From Cercis canadensis (Eukaryota > Streptophyta > Magnoliopsida > Fabales > Fabaceae), in NCBI GenBank assembly GCA_003255065.1, contig QAOA01007962.1, positions 277,355-341,354 of the forward strand: a DNA stretch of 64,000 nt. The letters run 5' to 3'. The notes beneath the pieces were generated by a model. The model was not told the DNA's origin and ran no database searches. It worked only from the letters and a program-made list of their open reading frames with translations. Below, in pieces: positions 62,519 to 64,000 of the stretch. The stretch's first letter is position 1. Each line of letters begins with the position of its first letter. The position numbers were made by a program, and so were the translations under genes.

Positions 62519-62915
62519 TGTGGTGGACCTGTCTCAGAGCCCAAAAAACTTTGGCCCAGCAAAAGGATGGCCCAATAAAATATTGGCCCAATAAAGCATC
62601 TAAGGCACCGGGTGACCCACCAGCCATTACGGGCGACCCAATAGCTCGTCCCGGGTAAACCGCCAACAACCAAGTTTGTTTTTCTATAAATAACCCCTGT
62701 TATCAAAGGTAGGGGATCCGGATTTTTTCTCTGGAAGTTTATATTGTCAAACTCGGATGATACTAACTTGACCTTCGGAGACCAGAAATAAAACACCGGT
62801 TCGTATTTCAGGTGACCTCGGGACAACCGACCTCGAAGCAAACCCGACCTCAAAGATTTGTTGCGTTTTCTCAAACTCGTGTGACGTAATCCGACTCTCA
62901 ACTTAGGCATCGTCA
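62519..62915 (+). repeat. 3' LTR of the Gag-only element
   Basis: It starts TGTGGTGGACCT, ends CATCGTCA and is followed by the target duplicate GTTGA. TATA box TATAAATA is at 62685-62692. It differs from the 5' LTR at scattered sites and by small indels, so the insertion is not recent. Confidence 0.92.
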
Positions 62916-63222
62916 GTTGACAGATGGTGGGGGGAGGAACACGTTTTAGCTCTAAAGTGTGTTCTCCGGGAACATACTTTTAACTCTAAAACATGTTTAG
63001 TTTTATGCTTTTTTAATGTATTTCAATAAATAGTAGATACGTGATTGGGATCAAATACTTTAAGTGTATTCAATTTATACACTTTTTACACATGTAAAAC
63101 ATGTTTACTCTCGTTTAAAAATTAATAAAATATTTAAAATTATACTTTTTAGATAAATAATTTAAAAGCTATCCTATTTGCATAAGTAATTTGTAAACAT
63201 ATATTATTAAAGTCAATTTATC

Positions 63223-64000
63223 AATCATAAGACTTATGAGACAGTGTTGGCATGTCTGCTTCTATCAAGGGTGTCTCGCATATTCCATTTCGACCCCCAT
63301 CTGTGAGGTCAATGGCCATTGTCCATTGATTGGATGTTTTGTTGTTTGACCTCCTTCGAGTGGCACTCTGTCTCGAGCCATACAAAAGAAATCAATTGAA
63401 AATGGCCAAAAGGAAAAGCAAAAAAGGAGAGAGAATACCAAATGAGGCTCAACTCAAGGCTACAATTGCTTCATCATGAGATTTTCCTTTCTCTTTTCTA
63501 CGTAGCAGCAAAGTGCATTTAAGTCTCCTTTATGTCTTTCATGCAAGAACTAAGAAAATGCAACTTGTTTTGGCGACAGTACATGCATATTGTTGCTGAA
63601 TGTTGATGATGATTCAGCAAATCATGTGCGCTGCCGCATCCTCATATCTACCGCTATTAATTGCACCTTCTGAAAGCAAACTCAACAACAAAAGCACTAT
63701 TTACCCCAAAAATGAAAACAACAACAACAACAACTAAAGCACTAATAAATAGCACTCGGAGAAGAAGAAACTATTATTCTAAATTTATGTTATTTATTTC
63801 TGAGTTATCAGTTATGGGATGGGGGACCAAGTTCAAATTTTGATAGAGCTTTTATAGGATGTTTAGGTTCACTTATAGAGGAGAAAGGGGATAAAAGCAA
63901 TCTCTTGATGAGAAATCTCAATCAATGGCAGGACCTGGTAGCCTAAAATTTTGGGTGAAGGTTAAAACATTTTATTTCCTTTTTTTTTTTTTTTTTTTTT
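63223..64000. other. Intergenic, no gene
   Basis: It contains a short CAA microsatellite at about 63715-63735 and a long poly-T at the window edge. No gene is seen. Confidence 0.5.

Larger units (their letters stand above)
60431..62915 (+). mobile_element. Gag-only non-autonomous LTR retrotransposon (TR-GAG type)
   Basis: Two direct LTRs of 398 and 397 bp bound a 1690-bp interior. The host target duplication GTTGA is perfect (60426-60430 and 62916-62920). The LTRs start TGTGGTGGACCT and end CATC(A/G)TCA. The interior encodes only a gypsy-type Gag and no polymerase, so the element relies on enzymes from another copy. It is nested inside the foldback element at 59842-63222. Confidence 0.92.
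59842..63222. mobile_element. Long-inverted-repeat (foldback) DNA element, split by a retrotransposon
   Basis: The left arm (59842 to about 60136) and right arm (about 62925-63222) are inverted copies of about 300 bp, sharing AAATTGA(T/C)TTTAATAATA, AAATATTTTATTAATTTTT, CGAGAGTAAA, GTATTTGATC(C/T)CAATC and ACTATTTA(C/T)TGAA. The arms carry AAAGCGTATNN/AACACGTTTT-type motifs related to 47359-47907. The flanks CATTATAGG and AATCATAAG match at 6 of 9 positions, a weak target duplication. Between the arms are about 290 bp of its own core plus the nested Gag-only retrotransposon. Confidence 0.75.

Noticed and set aside
62470-62910. 146-codon minus-strand ORF, with a related one at 60644-60868
   Set aside because: Antisense to the LTRs of the Gag-only element. 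The similarity between the two reflects the LTR repeat.

Overview
This window looks like nuclear DNA from a dicot plant, probably woody. The evidence is AT-rich intergenic sequence, plant GT-AG introns, Athila- and Tat-type LTR retrotransposons, many small terminal-inverted-repeat (TIR) elements, and four recognisable plant genes plus one nuclear tRNA. I cannot name the species from sequence alone.

Layout. Positions 1-17565 are a mosaic of decayed Ty3/gypsy elements. Copy A is an Athila-like element on the minus strand (about 6030 down to 1) that has lost its 5' end. It lies head-to-head with fragment B, a plus-strand piece of the protease region. B is split by a 4.16-kb solo LTR of Tat/Ogre type (6131-10287) and is then cut at 10678 by copy C. 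C is a plus-strand Athila-like element with a complete 5' LTR, a tRNA-Asp primer-binding site and a gag-pol frame that ends in mid-integrase at about 17565. Just beyond that breakpoint is the start of a CTU2 gene (minus strand, 17758-19300): a non-coding first exon and the first coding exon. The remaining exons are either missing or far to the left, beyond the transposon block.

Positions 19300-31900 are intergenic and rich in small TIR elements. Several carry 9-bp target-site duplications typical of Mutator-like (MULE) elements. There is also one tRNA-derived SINE. Next come an HLS1-like N-acetyltransferase gene (32125-33443, two exons), a degenerate Ty1/copia integrase remnant (about 36.6 kb), a ZIP6-type metal transporter gene (41433-43811, two exons), an intronless tRNA (45239-45312) lying between two copies of one palindromic MITE, and an intronless RING-H2 ATL-type gene (51595-52086).

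The right end (59842-63222) is a long-inverted-repeat transposon split by a compact non-autonomous LTR retrotransposon that encodes only Gag (60431-62915, perfect 5-bp target duplication), a TR-GAG-type element.

The host genes are ordinary housekeeping or signalling genes and do not form a pathway. From memory, an HLS1-like gene beside ZIP6 matches a neighbouring pair on Arabidopsis chromosome 2, which suggests conserved microsynteny. I found no strong candidate for a new biological system. The most useful observations are the nested transposon history, the cut CTU2 gene, the cluster of MULE-type foldback elements, the Gag-only retrotransposon, and repeated single-N junctions flanked by near-identical direct copies, which are probably assembly artefacts joining two haplotypes.
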